A DNA stretch of 64,000 bases from Methylotuvimicrobium sp018830325 (GTDB taxonomy: Bacteria > Pseudomonadota > Gammaproteobacteria > Methylococcales > Methylomonadaceae), in contig NZ_CP173170.1 of assembly GCF_044788715.1 (NCBI RefSeq), forward strand, positions 1,922,001 through 1,986,000, written 5' to 3'. Below are positions 17,558 to 27,700 of the stretch, piece after piece. A program made the translations under genes and the position numbers. The notes under the pieces were generated by a model. That model did not search any database and was not told the DNA's origin. It saw only the letters and a list, made by a program, of their open reading frames with translations. How positions within the stretch are numbered: the stretch's first letter is position 1; the number at the start of each line of letters is the position of its first letter.

Positions 17558-18484
17558 ATGTTTGAAGAATATTCAATGGCGGAACTGACAGATATTTTAT
17601 TCATGCAGGGTTTTGCCGGTTTGATTTTATTTTCGGTTTTGGTGCTCATGGCATTGGGGTTGGCGATCATTTTCGGTCAGATGGGCGTCATCAATATGGC
17701 CCATGGCGAATTCATGATTTTGGGCGCCTATACAACCTATTTAACGTCTCATCTATTCGAAACCTATCTACCGGCTTTATTCGACGGCTACTTTTTTGTA
17801 GCCATGGCTTTGGCTTTCTTAGTGTGTTTCGCGCTGGGCGTGTTGGTTGAGTGGGGTATGATCCGGTTTCTATTCAAGCGGCCCCTCGATACCTTGTTGG
17901 CGACTTGGGGGCTCAGTTTAATTCTTCAGCAATCATACCGAACCGTTTTCGGTGCCCGAGAAGTCGGCGTGACTCTTCCGGAATGGATGATGGGATCGTA
18001 TGCCATGACCGAAACGATAGAGGTACCGATCAATGGCATCTTCGTGATGGTTTTGACCTTGTTTATAGCGTCGGGCGTCTATTTCTTGATGTTTCGCTCA
18101 CTCTGGGGCAAGCAAGTGCGGGCCGTCGTTCAGAATAGGCCCATGGCAGGAGCGGTCGGCATCGATACGGGGAAGGTCGACCGTTACACATTCGGCATCG
18201 GTTGCGGCATCGCCGGTATTGCAGGCAGTGCGTTCACGATGATCGGTTCGACAGGACCGACTTCGGGTCAACTCTATATTGTCGATACCTTTCTAGTCGT
18301 CGTATTCGGCGGTGCGCAGAGCCTTATCGGCACGATCGCCTCCGCGTTTACGATTTCACAATCACAATCGACTTTGGAATTTTTCTTGAGCGGCTCCATG
18401 GCCAAGGTCATCACGCTTTTGATTGTGGTCGGCATATTGATGCTGCGTCCTCAAGGGCTTTTTGCTCTCAAAATTCGTCAATAA
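17558..18484 (+). CDS. Amide/urea ABC transporter permease 1 (FmdE/UrtB type, LivH family)
   Basis: 308 residues with about eight hydrophobic segments. Family landmarks: LALGLAIIFGQMGVINMAHGEFMILGAYT (LivH start), VEWGMIRFLFKRPLDTLLATWGLSLILQQ, AREVGVTLPEWM, and FLVVVFGGAQSLIGTIASA in the cytoplasmic coupling region. It forms half of the inner-membrane channel. It starts at ATG 17558 after AGAGGA. It is followed closely by the second permease gene, which starts 14 bp after its stop. Confidence 0.88.
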   Translation: MFEEYSMAELTDILFMQGFAGLILFSVLVLMALGLAIIFGQMGVINMAHGEFMILGAYTTYLTSHLFETYLPALFDGYFFVAMALAFLVCFALGVLVEWGMIRFLFKRPLDTLLATWGLSLILQQSYRTVFGAREVGVTLPEWMMGSYAMTETIEVPINGIFVMVLTLFIASGVYFLMFRSLWGKQVRAVVQNRPMAGAVGIDTGKVDRYTFGIGCGIAGIAGSAFTMIGSTGPTSGQLYIVDTFLVVVFGGAQSLIGTIASAFTISQSQSTLEFFLSGSMAKVITLLIVVGILMLRPQGLFALKIRQ

Positions 18485-18497
18485 GGGGGAGTTTCCT

Positions 18498-19781
18498 ATG
18501 CGGCAACGGAGCAATACTCGATTTATGTCAAGGCAGGAAGTGCTTGGCTATGTCATGTTGGCGGTAATCCTGTTAGCGATTATCCCGCTGTCTTTGGATG
18601 TATTTCGATTGAATTTGATCGGTAAATATCTGACCTATGCTTTTGTCGCGCTCGGCTTGGTGTTGTGTTGGGGGTACGGCGGCATTTTGAGCTTGGGGCA
18701 GGGAGTATTTTTCGGCTTGGGCGGATATTGCATGGCTATGTTTCTCAAATTGGAAGCCAGCGATCCCGAGTCGACCAAAATTCAATCCACTCCCGGCATA
18801 CCCGATTTCATGGACTGGAATCAGATCACCGAATTGCCATGGTGGTGGGAACCTTTTCGGCAACTTCCTTTTGCGTTGTCGGCGATCGTTCTATTGCCGA
18901 CGCTGTTTGCATTCATCATAGGCGTTGCGATGTTCAAGCGCCGGGTCGGCGGGGTTTATTTTGCGATTATCACGCAAGCCATCGCTGCAATCATGACCAT
19001 TTTGATTATCGGCCAACAAGGCTATACGGGCGGAGTCAACGGAATTACGGATTTACGCACGTTGTTAGGTTGGGACATTCGTTCCGATTCTGCCAAAGTG
19101 ATTTTGTATTATGTCTGTTCGGCCGCTCTTTTTATATGTTTGTTACTTTCACAATTTATTCGTTATAAAAAACTGGGACGTATTCTGGTCGCGATGCGCG
19201 ATCGAGAGGACAGAGTCCGGTTTTCCGGTTACGACGTAGCCAACTTCAAAATATTCGTCTTTTGTTTAAGCGCGATGTTTTCTGCGATCGGCGGCGCGAT
19301 GTTCACGCTGCAGGTCGGCTTTATGTCGCCTTCTTTCGTCGGCATCGTTCCATCGATCGAAATGGTGATTTATTGCGCGGTGGGCGGTCGGCTTTCCTTG
19401 CTTGGCGCAGTTTACGGGACATTGTTGGTGAATTGGGCCAAAACGATATTTTCCGAGACATTTCCCGAGCTTTGGCTATTTGCGATGGGGGCGCTGTTCA
19501 TAGCAGTCGTGATGGCATTTCCAAATGGCTTGGCCAGTCTATTCAAACGCTATATCGAGCCGAAATTGCCTGCTTGGTATACCGGAAAAACCATTGATTT
19601 CGAACCGGAGGCCTTGCGCACAAGTTTGTTGAAAGCAGATGAGGATGAGAGCGCGCACCCGGACGTTTTGGCTTTGGAGAGCAACATAACAGCCTCTCAA
19701 CCCGCTCGTAAAACCGATACAACCGGGAAAATTTCGCCTCATTCCGATGAAAAGTTGGACGGAGGTGTCTATGTCGACTAA
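18498..19781 (+). CDS. Amide/urea ABC transporter permease 2 (FmdF/UrtC type, LivM family)
   Basis: 427 residues from ATG 18498, chosen for the GGGGGAG site just upstream; a longer frame from 18462 would overlap the previous gene. LivM-family features include LVLCWGYGGILSLGQGVFFGLGGYCMAMFLKLE, VGGVYFAIITQAIAAIM, QGYTGGVNGITDL and VGGRLSLLGAVYGTLLVNW. The C-terminal ~65 residues are a charged cytoplasmic tail. The gene overlaps the next ATPase gene by 11 bases, consistent with translational coupling. Confidence 0.88.
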   Translation: MRQRSNTRFMSRQEVLGYVMLAVILLAIIPLSLDVFRLNLIGKYLTYAFVALGLVLCWGYGGILSLGQGVFFGLGGYCMAMFLKLEASDPESTKIQSTPGIPDFMDWNQITELPWWWEPFRQLPFALSAIVLLPTLFAFIIGVAMFKRRVGGVYFAIITQAIAAIMTILIIGQQGYTGGVNGITDLRTLLGWDIRSDSAKVILYYVCSAALFICLLLSQFIRYKKLGRILVAMRDREDRVRFSGYDVANFKIFVFCLSAMFSAIGGAMFTLQVGFMSPSFVGIVPSIEMVIYCAVGGRLSLLGAVYGTLLVNWAKTIFSETFPELWLFAMGALFIAVVMAFPNGLASLFKRYIEPKLPAWYTGKTIDFEPEALRTSLLKADEDESAHPDVLALESNITASQPARKTDTTGKISPHSDEKLDGGVYVD

Positions 19782-20520
19782 TCGCAGTGATTTCGTTTTA
19801 GCCGTCGAAGGGCTAACGGTTTCTTTCGACGGTTTCAAGGCGGTCAATGACTTGTCATTCTACGTCGACGAGGGGGAAATACGCGTCATCATCGGACCCA
19901 ACGGCGCCGGAAAAACGACGGTACTCGATTTGATATGCGGACGAACTCAAGCCACCTCCGGATCGATCAAATTTCGCGGAGAAGAATTAACGCGAATGAA
20001 AGAGCACCAAATCGTCCATCACGGCGTTGGACGAAAGTTTCAAAATCCTTCGATATACGATGATTTGAGTGTGTTTGAAAATCTTGAAATTTCATACCCG
20101 CGAGGACGGTCCGTGTTCGGCTCGTTAATGTTCAAGCGCGACCGTGAAGTGATCGAAGAAGTCGAAAACACAGCTGAAATCATTTTTTTGCAGAACGATC
20201 TCGATAAACCGGCCGGCTTGTTGAGTCACGGACAAAAGCAATGGCTTGAGATCGGTATGTTGCTGATTCAAAAACCGGATTTATTGATGCTGGACGAACC
20301 GGTTGCCGGCATGTCGGTTGCGGAGCGCAAAAAAACCGCCGAGCTGTTGAACCGGATTACGCAAGGACGCTCGGTAATCGTCATCGAGCACGATATGCAG
20401 TTTGTCGAAGACATCGCTCATCGGGTTACCGTTATGCACCAAGGCAAGGTGCTGTCCGAAGGTTCGATGGAGCGAGTCAAAAACGATCCCAAAGTCATTG
20501 AAGTCTATCTCGGTCATTAA
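19771..20520 (+). CDS. Amide/urea ABC transporter ATP-binding protein 1 (UrtD type, LivG family)
   Basis: 249 residues from ATG 19771, preceded by GGAGG at 19761-19765. Walker A is GPNGAGKTT, the Q-loop region is FQNPSIYDDLSVFENLEI, the signature is LSHGQKQWLEIGMLL, Walker B is LLMLDEPVAGMS, and the switch is VIEHDMQFVEDIAHRVTVMHQGKVL. LSHGQKQWLEI in place of LSGGQ is characteristic of the UrtD branch. It would power import together with the next ATPase as a heterodimer on the cytoplasmic face. Confidence 0.9.
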   Translation: MSTNRSDFVLAVEGLTVSFDGFKAVNDLSFYVDEGEIRVIIGPNGAGKTTVLDLICGRTQATSGSIKFRGEELTRMKEHQIVHHGVGRKFQNPSIYDDLSVFENLEISYPRGRSVFGSLMFKRDREVIEEVENTAEIIFLQNDLDKPAGLLSHGQKQWLEIGMLLIQKPDLLMLDEPVAGMSVAERKKTAELLNRITQGRSVIVIEHDMQFVEDIAHRVTVMHQGKVLSEGSMERVKNDPKVIEVYLGH

Positions 20521-20544
20521 TCGGTCGAATCAGGAGAAAACAAA

Positions 20545-21234
20545 ATGCTGAGCGTTAAAGATTACCACGTGGCCTATGGGCAAAGCGAAGTGCTGCACGG
20601 ATTGAATTTCGATGTAAAGCCGAAAGAAATCGTAGCCGTGATGGGGCGCAACGGCATGGGCAAGTCTACGTTGATGAAATCGTTAATCGGAATGATCCCT
20701 ACCGCAAAGGGCGAGGTTCAACTTGACGATGTCGACTTGACGTTACTCAAAAGCCATCAGCGGGTGTCTAAAGGCCTGGGTTTCGTTCCGCAAGGGCGAA
20801 TGATTTTTTCGACGATGACGGTCAAAGAAAATATTGAAACCGGTTTAACCAGTACCGGGGAAAAGATCGTTCCTAACGATCTATACGAGTTATTTCCGGT
20901 TCTCGAAGAGATGCGAAATCGCCGAGGTGGAAATTTATCTGGAGGACAGCAGCAGCAATTGGCAATCGCCAGGGCATTGGCCAGCAAGCCGAAGTTATTG
21001 CTGTTGGATGAACCGACCGAGGGCATTCAACCTTCGATCATTCGCGAAATGGCTCGGACGTTAAAAAAAATACGCGATACCCGTGGTTTATCGATTGTCG
21101 TGTCGGAGCAAGTGTTGAGTTTTGCGCTTGAAATCGCCGACCGCATCATCGTCCTCGAAAAGGGGGAAATCGTTCATCAGGAAGAGCGGGCAACGCTCAA
21201 TGAAGCCAAGGTAGCGGCTTATTTATCGGTATGA
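20545..21234 (+). CDS. Amide/urea ABC transporter ATP-binding protein 2 (UrtE type, LivF family)
   Basis: 229 residues. Walker A GRNGMGKST, signature LSGGQQQQLAIARALA, Walker B LLLLDEPTEGIQPSII, switch region VSEQVLSFALEIADRIIVLEKG. The MGRNGMGKSTLMKSLIGM and LDEPTEGIQPSI strings are typical of UrtE/LivF. It follows the first ATPase by 24 bp with AGGAGAA before the start. It is the last transport gene. A 168-bp MITE lies between it and the formamidase gene. Confidence 0.9.
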   Translation: MLSVKDYHVAYGQSEVLHGLNFDVKPKEIVAVMGRNGMGKSTLMKSLIGMIPTAKGEVQLDDVDLTLLKSHQRVSKGLGFVPQGRMIFSTMTVKENIETGLTSTGEKIVPNDLYELFPVLEEMRNRRGGNLSGGQQQQLAIARALASKPKLLLLDEPTEGIQPSIIREMARTLKKIRDTRGLSIVVSEQVLSFALEIADRIIVLEKGEIVHQEERATLNEAKVAAYLSV

Positions 21235-21241
21235 GTATTAA

Positions 21242-21409
21242 CCTAAAAAGAGCAGTTGACATGTGTTGTAGACCGTTCGTGCTGAGCTAAGTCGAAGCAT
21301 GAAGGGTCTACAACACTTTCACCGTCTTGGTGAAGCCTCAAACTACCATTCACCCTTCGACGGGCTCAGGGCGAACGGTAGTTTGAGGGTATCAACTGCT
21401 CTTTTTAGG
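21242..21409. mobile_element. MITE-like element with perfect 18-bp TIRs, CCTAAA ends
   Basis: 168 bp. Perfect terminal inverted repeats CCTAAAAAGAGCAGTTGA (21242-21259) and its complement (21392-21409). The flanks are ATTAA (21237-21241) and ATTAA (21410-21414), a perfect 5-bp duplication. The interior holds a second palindromic motif of the CGTTCG...GAGC...GTCGAAG type, a repeat widespread in proteobacteria. Ends and target preference match copies at 3437 and 10007, although the interior differs. It interrupts the spacer between transporter and formamidase genes. Confidence 0.88.
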
Positions 21410-21442
21410 ATTAATCATTAAAACTTTGTCAGGAGAAAGGCT

Positions 21443-22672
21443 ATGGCTGAAACCATTATCAAAATCGATTTAAGTAAATCACCTTATGAAAACGACATGA
21501 TACATAACCGGTGGCACCCGGACATACCGATGGTGGCGATGGTTAAACCAGGTGACGATTTCATCATCGAATCCTACGATTGGACCGGCGGACAAATTCA
21601 CAACAACGACAGTGCCGATGATGTGCGCGACGTCGATTTGTCGAAAGTGCATTTTTTATCCGGGCCGGTCGGTGTGGAAGGTGCGGAGCCCGGGGATTTG
21701 CTGGTCGTCGACATTCTCGATATCGGGGCTTTTGAAAACAGTCAGTGGGGGTTTAACGGTTTTTTTTCAAAAAAGAACGGCGGCGGCTTTTTGACCGAAC
21801 ATTTTCCCGAGGCGCAAAAATCGATTTGGGACTTCAACGGTATGTTTACGAAGTCTCGTCATGTTCCCGGCGTCGAGTTTGCCGGCTTGATTCATCCCGG
21901 ATTGATCGGCACCCTGCCGTCCAAAGAAATGTTGGATGAATGGAATACGCGGGAAAAAGCCCTTTACGATACGGAGCCGGACCGGGTTCCGCCCTTGGCG
22001 ACGTTGCCTTATGCCGATACGGCTCATATGGGACGTATGAGCGGCGATGCTGGAAAAGCGGCGGCGGCCGAAGCAGCGAGAACGGTGCCACCGCGCGAGC
22101 ATGGCGGAAACTGCGATATCAAAGATTTATCTCGGGGTTCGACAGTCTATTTTCCGGTTTATGTGAAGAATGCCGGTCTTAGCTTAGGGGACTTGCATTT
22201 TAGTCAAGGCGACGGCGAAATCACTTTTTGCGGTGCGATAGAAATGGCCGGTTGGACGCATCTGCGTGTCAGTTTGATCAAAGACGGTATGAAAAAATAT
22301 GGAATCAAAAACCCGATTTTCAAGCCGAGTCCGATCAAACCCCAGTATGACGACTATTTAATCTTCGAAGGTATTTCAGTCGACGAGTCCGGCAAGCAAC
22401 ATTATCTCGATGTGCATATCGCTTACCGTCAGGCTTGTTTGAACGCAATCGAATATTTGACGAAGTTCGGTTATTCGAAAGCCCAAGCGTATGCCATTTT
22501 AGGGACCGCGCCGGTGCAAGGGCACATCAGTGGCGTCGTGGATATTCCGAATGCCTGTGCGACGCTTTGGTTGCCGACCGATATCTTCGAATTCAACGTC
22601 AAGCCGAATTCGGAAGGGCCGAAAAAAGAGTTGTCCGGCGATGTCGACGTGCCCTTGTCTCCCGATCTGTAA
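21443..22672 (+). CDS. fmdA: Formamidase (FmdA, acetamidase/formamidase family)
   Basis: 409 residues, the usual family length. It hydrolyses formamide (and weakly other short amides) to formate and ammonia in the cytoplasm. Family landmarks: HNRWHPDIPMVAMVKPGDDF, DWTGGQIHNNDSADDVRDVD, HFLSGPVGVEGAEPGDLLVVD, WDFNGMFTKSRHVPGVEFAGLIHPGLIG, REHGGNCDIKDLSRGSTVYFPV and GDLHFSQGDGEITFCGAIEMAG. AGGAGAAAGG precedes ATG 21443. It follows the ABC transporter, and in a methylotroph its products would feed formate oxidation (reducing power) and nitrogen assimilation. All motifs look intact. Confidence 0.95.
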   Translation: MAETIIKIDLSKSPYENDMIHNRWHPDIPMVAMVKPGDDFIIESYDWTGGQIHNNDSADDVRDVDLSKVHFLSGPVGVEGAEPGDLLVVDILDIGAFENSQWGFNGFFSKKNGGGFLTEHFPEAQKSIWDFNGMFTKSRHVPGVEFAGLIHPGLIGTLPSKEMLDEWNTREKALYDTEPDRVPPLATLPYADTAHMGRMSGDAGKAAAAEAARTVPPREHGGNCDIKDLSRGSTVYFPVYVKNAGLSLGDLHFSQGDGEITFCGAIEMAGWTHLRVSLIKDGMKKYGIKNPIFKPSPIKPQYDDYLIFEGISVDESGKQHYLDVHIAYRQACLNAIEYLTKFGYSKAQAYAILGTAPVQGHISGVVDIPNACATLWLPTDIFEFNVKPNSEGPKKELSGDVDVPLSPDL

Positions 22673-22693
22673 TAGTAATTTTGGAGGATAGCA

Positions 22694-23086
22694 ATGCCGC
22701 TCTATGACTATAAATGCCCGAAACACGGTATTTTTCACGACTTAGCTACATTGGAACAAAGCAGCGCTCCACAGGCTTGTCCGCACTGCCATACCTCAAG
22801 CCCTCGGATCATCATAATACCGCCCGAGGTGCTTGCAATGGCGCCGGACAAGCGTAAAGCGATGAGTATCAACGAGAAGTCGCGTCACGAACCGGCTTTC
22901 TCGACGGTAGACAGCCGGGAGGATCAAATACTCGAACACAAGCACACAAAGAATTGCGGGTGCAGTAGCAACAAAGGGTTGCTTCTGAAGCATCCCGATC
23001 GTAGCAGTTTGAGACAGCAAGTAATATTGATGCAAAACGGAAGTAAAGTTTTTCCTTCGCAAAGGCCTTGGATGATTAGTCATTAA
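22694..23086 (+). CDS. fmdB: FmdB-family zinc-ribbon protein
   Basis: 130 residues. The N-terminus MPLYDYKCPKHGIFHDLATLEQSS and CPHCHTSSPRIIII form the FmdB/CxxC zinc ribbon (C8, H11-type C-P-K-H first half; C-P-H-C second half). The family is named after a Methylophilus protein reported to influence formamidase expression; a direct regulatory role has not been firmly shown. The ~80-residue extension after the ribbon includes NCGCSSNKG and is longer than in many homologues. It is 21 bp after fmdA, preceded by GGAGG, and followed at once by a strong terminator. Confidence 0.85.
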   Translation: MPLYDYKCPKHGIFHDLATLEQSSAPQACPHCHTSSPRIIIIPPEVLAMAPDKRKAMSINEKSRHEPAFSTVDSREDQILEHKHTKNCGCSSNKGLLLKHPDRSSLRQQVILMQNGSKVFPSQRPWMISH

Positions 23087-23102
23087 GCGTGTTCAAGCGT
23101 TC

Positions 23103-23146
23103 AAGCAACCCGTCTCTTACCCTCGAGGGTAAGAGACGGGTTGCTT
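23103..23146 (+). terminator. Long perfect terminator hairpin closing the amide operon
   Basis: A perfect 22-bp inverted repeat with no loop bases in the sequence (AAGCAACCCGTCTCTTACCC... mirrored to ...ACGGGTTGCTT), beginning 17 bp after the fmdB stop. The plus strand ends in a short T run (GCTTT). As the arms end AAGC/GCTT it could act in both directions. Confidence 0.85.
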
Positions 23147-23155
23147 TAATGAGGG

Positions 23156-23390
23156 CTACTTTTTTAATTCGGCACCGGGATGGCCGTCAAAGGATGCCTT
23201 GAATGCTTTACTGTAGATACTCTTTGCCAGCTCCAAGCTGGCAAAGCCTTTGTTCCTGCATTGCCCTAATACACGCCATCCATGGTGCAATACAAAATCT
23301 GCATTTATGCCATCATTGGCATCAATCGCCGCCGTCAAGCCTACAGGAACGTGTTCACGGCGGTCCTCGATAGACATTCTCATACCATTC
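23156..23390 (-). repeat. Dispersed repeat related to 62100-62190
   Basis: Read on the minus strand: AAAGGCTTTGCCAGC, TTGGAGCTGGCAAAGAGT, then a module ending GGCATCCTTTGACGGCCATC and CCGGTGCCGAA. The plus strand at 62101-62190 has the same order with few changes (CGTCCTTTGACGGGCACCCC, GAGGCCGAA). CTTTGCCAGC/GCTGGCAAAG at 23222-23246 is a hairpin. A 75-codon minus-strand frame runs through the unit but has no recognisable domain. No other gene is supported in 23087-23618. Confidence 0.55.
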
Positions 23391-23618
23391 TATTCTTAGA
23401 CGTTTTTGCGATCAAAAGCGAGTATGTCCGACAATTTAATCGGTATGACCTCCATAATAACGCTAACCCAATATCTATAGAAACGTTGAAAGTCCTTCGG
23501 CGATAATTGAAAAATGATATGCGCTAAGTAATCATTCGAAGGTATGCTATTCTTTAATCCAAAAAATAGTGAGTTCGATGATATCCATCAGCTCTCGGCA
23601 TTTTTACTCGAAGGAACC

Positions 23619-24734
23619 ATGACTCAATCGACTGTTCTTATCGTAGACGACGAGCCTTCCAATCTGGCGCTGATCAGCGAAATTCTAAAGTCCGATTACA
23701 GCGTGCGGGTCGCCAATTCCGGTCGTCGCGGTCTAGTGCTGGCCGAAGCGGAACCCATTCCCGATTTGATCTTGCTCGACGTGATGATGCCCGATCTAAG
23801 CGGACACGATGTTCTGCAAACGCTCAAATCCGAGCCTTCGACCCAAAACATTCCGGTTATCTTTATTACCGCTTTGGACAGCCAAGAAGACCAAGTCAAC
23901 GGTTTCCAATTGGGCGCAGTCGATTATATTACCAAGCCGATCATGCCGCCGGTCGTACTGGCTAGAGTGCAAACGCATATCGAATTAAAAAGCGCCCATG
24001 ATCGTCTGTTCGACCAAAACACATGGCTCGAAAGTGAAGTTAAAAAACGCATGCTCGAAAACGATTTGATTCAACAAATCAGCATTCGTGCATTAGCCCA
24101 TTTGGCCGAAACCCGCGACCCCGAGACCGGCAATCATATTCTGCGCACCCAGCATTATGTGCGCGAATTGGCGATGCAACTGAAACAAAATCCATCTTTC
24201 AAGGCCATCTTAGACGATCATTACATCGAACTCTTGACTCGCTCGGCACCACTGCACGATATCGGTAAAGTCGCGATTCCGGATCAGGTATTATTGAAAC
24301 CGGGGCCACTAAGCGATAAAGAATGGATCATCATGAAAACCCATGCTGAACGAGGTGCGGCGGCAATCGAGCTGGCCGAACAAGATGTTTCGATTAAGGT
24401 CGACTTTTTGATGCTGGCCAAAGAAATCGCGCATTGGCATCACGAACGCTGGGACGGTAAAGGCTATCCGGATGGGTTGAGCGGCGATGCGATTCCGCTT
24501 TCTGCACGCATCATGGCTGTTGCCGACGTATTCGATGCACTGACGACGAAGCGAGTTTATAAACCGCCAATGCCGTTCGGTGAGGCGAGAGACCTGATCG
24601 TCGCCGGTCGAGGCAGTCAGTTCGACCCCGATATGATCGATGCATTTCAACACTGTTACACGATATTCAAACAGATCGCCAAACGATTCGACGATGATAC
24701 CGCAGCGTCGTTATCGGCAATCTCAGCGACATGA
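23619..24734 (+). CDS. Response regulator with HD-GYP c-di-GMP phosphodiesterase output
   Basis: 371 residues from ATG 23619 (GAAGGAACC upstream); a longer frame from 23544 lacks support. The receiver (1-120) has D10/D11, phospho-acceptor D54 (LILLDVMMPDLSG), T-A and K (ITKP). After a coiled-coil linker the HD-GYP domain (~165-350) shows HLAETRDPETGNHILRT, the HD pair in APLHDIGKVAIPDQVLLKPG, HHERWDGKGYPDGL (GYP motif) and ADVFDALTTKRVYK. It should hydrolyse cyclic di-GMP when phosphorylated or dephosphorylated by its kinase. It overlaps the giant hybrid kinase gene by 4 bases, so the kinase is the expected partner. Confidence 0.92.
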   Translation: MTQSTVLIVDDEPSNLALISEILKSDYSVRVANSGRRGLVLAEAEPIPDLILLDVMMPDLSGHDVLQTLKSEPSTQNIPVIFITALDSQEDQVNGFQLGAVDYITKPIMPPVVLARVQTHIELKSAHDRLFDQNTWLESEVKKRMLENDLIQQISIRALAHLAETRDPETGNHILRTQHYVRELAMQLKQNPSFKAILDDHYIELLTRSAPLHDIGKVAIPDQVLLKPGPLSDKEWIIMKTHAERGAAAIELAEQDVSIKVDFLMLAKEIAHWHHERWDGKGYPDGLSGDAIPLSARIMAVADVFDALTTKRVYKPPMPFGEARDLIVAGRGSQFDPDMIDAFQHCYTIFKQIAKRFDDDTAASLSAISAT

Positions 24735-27700
24735 AAAACACGGCAAAACCGATTCAGCGAAAAACTTATAATCTTTTCATCGTATTACCGTTGTTATTGG
24801 CGATTAGTGGAGTGACGCTGACCGGGCTCTATTGGCAACAAGTCAAGATCAATCAAGAAAACACGTCTCAACAACTCTTCGAACGTCAATTCGACCGATT
24901 GCTCTATTTGACTGAGAACAAAATCAAAGACAGTGAGCAAGTATTGCTTAGTATCGCAAGTCTGTTCGGGAGCAGCGAACGCGTAAACCGTCAGGAGTTT
25001 CAGCAATTCATAACCGGACTCGACATCCAAAACTATTTTCCCGGCGTCAACGCGTTCGGTTTTGCGCCGTTGATCGAACGCAACGCACTTCACGCGCACA
25101 TCGAAGCGGTAAGGGCCGAAGGCTTGCCGGACTATCGTGTCTGGCCGGAAATGCCGAATGACATGCATGCGCCGATTGTCTATATCGAACCGTTCGACGC
25201 ACAAAACCGGCAAGCGCTAGGTTATGACAGTTATTCGGAAAGGTTACGCCGTATGGCAATGGATAGGGCCCGAGACAGTGATCGTGCTGCAATGACGGCA
25301 AAAACGATACTCATTCAGGAGCCCGCAGCCGAAGCACAGCCCGGATACATTCTGTATATGCCCGTTTATAATCCGGTTACGCCCGGCAATGCTGACTTGT
25401 CCAAATCCAACCGTAAATTTATCGGTTGGGTGTTCTCCGCCGTGCGCATCAACGACATGATGCAAACGTTGCTGACGCGTCCACAATACAATCTGTGTTC
25501 ATCGCTGTCTCTGAAAATACATGACGGTATCATGACCACGCCCGAACATTTGCTCTTCGCACAAAACAGCGACACAGCATTGGACGCTAGATCGCTGATC
25601 CGTCGCTTGACCTTGGCCGGAAACACTTGGACTGTGACTGCAACAATGCCGCCTGAATGCGCTACCGAATCTGCGTCGCATCGACCTTTATGGATCGCAT
25701 TGACCGGACTCGGAATGACATTACTGCTGACATTGATCGCCGCGATACTGCCCCATCATTATTTGCTTATCCAACGTTACCTGGGACAAAAAGAGTCCAT
25801 ACAAGAATATGCATCGCTTTTGCGTATCGCCGAGCGCTTAGGTCGCATGGGTGGCTGGAGCGTCGATTTAAGCAGCAACCGGGTCAAATGGTCCGATACG
25901 GTTGCGGCGATTCATGACAAACCGGCCGGTTATTCGCCGACACTCGAAGAAGCCATAAGCTTTTATGCGCCGGAATGGCACGATAAAATCCGCGAGATAT
26001 TTAATTTCTGCGCCACGCAAGGAATCGCTTATGATGAAGAAATGGAAATCGTTTCTGCCACAAGCCGACGGGTTTGGATTCGCGCGATCGGCGAAGCCGT
26101 TCGTGACGGTGCTGGCAAAATTATTAAAGTGCAAGGCGCATTTCAGGATATTTCCGAAAAAAAACGCGCAGAACTGGCCTTGCGCGACAGTGAACGCCGC
26201 TTTCGATTTTTGTTCGAACAAACGCCCAGTATTGCCGTGCAAGGTTATGATGAACAGCGCCGCGTGACCTTTTGGAATAATGCCAGCGAAACTTTGTATG
26301 GTTATACAAAGGAAGAGGCGTTAGGGCGACGTTTGGAAGACTTGATTATTCCCGATGCAATGCGAGATGACGTGATTACTCTTGTCAATAACTGGATAGC
26401 CGGTGGCCCTAGCATTCCGGCTGCCGAACTGACATTGCGATGCAAAGACGGCGGCTCGGTCACGGTCTTTACTAATCACGTCATGCAAAACGGTCCAGCC
26501 GGTAAGGAAATCTATTGTATAGACATCGATTTAACCGAACGCAAACGAATCGAAGAGGTATTGCAGGAAAGAGAAGAGCGCTTTCGCATCGCTTCGACGA
26601 TTGCGAACGATTTGGTTTACTCCTGTAAAAAAGGGTGGGATGGTCATTACCGATTGGACTGGATTGTCGGCAACGCCGAAGCGATATTCGGTGACGACAA
26701 TGACGCACTCATGGCGCGTGGCTGTTGGCGCCATTATGTCACGCCAGATGATCAAATGCTGTTTTCGAGGGCTATTACCGCGCTCGAACCCGGCAAATCG
26801 AGTCATGTCGTTTTGAGCATAAAACATCGTAGTGGCGAACGACGATACATTCAATCGGCGGCTTATGTCGAAACTGGACAGCCTGTTCTATTCGGTGCTT
26901 TAGAGGATATCACCGCGCGCATTCAAATGGAGATGGAATTAACGCATTCGTATGAACTGATGCGCTATGTCATCGAACATAGCCGAGGCGGCATTGCAAT
27001 TCACGACGGCGATTTAAACTATTTATATGTCAGTCAGCGCTACCTCGATGATTATTGCATCACCGACCCCGGCATCATCGGCAAGCACCATTACGAAGTG
27101 TTTCCCAACTTGCCGCAAAAATGGCGCGATGTACATCAAAAAGCGTTGCAAGGGATGGCCTCGCATAACGATGAAGATACCTATCTGCGCGAAGACGGAA
27201 GCTTGGAGTGGGTTCAGTGGGAATGCCGTCCTTGGTATAACGCCGACGGTTCGGTTGGCGGTATTATTGTTTATACCGAAATGATTACCGAGCGTAAAAA
27301 ATCCGAAGATCAGTTGAAAAAACTTGCACTCGCGGTCGAGCAAAGCCCCGAGAGTATCGTGATTACCAATGCCGACGCGCAAATCGAATACGTCAATCAG
27401 GCTTTTACCGCTAACACGGGCTACATGATCGACGACGTTCTATTGCAAAATCCGCGCATTCTGCATTCCGGTAAAACGCCGCAAGCAAATTATGAAGCGA
27501 TGTGGCAAACCTTGACGGGCGGCGAAACCTGGAAAGGTGAGTTTTACAACCAACGCAAAGACGGCAGCGACTACATCGAATTTGCGGTCATTACGCCGCT
27601 TCGTCAACAAGATGGATCGATCACACATTATGTCGCAGTCAAAGAAGATATTACCGAAAGAAAGCGAATTGCGACCGAACTCGACAATTATCGCAATCAT

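Noticed and set aside
23156..23383. 75-codon minus-strand frame after the amide operon
   Set aside because: It coincides with a dispersed repeat unit whose other copies do not keep the frame; no domain seen.
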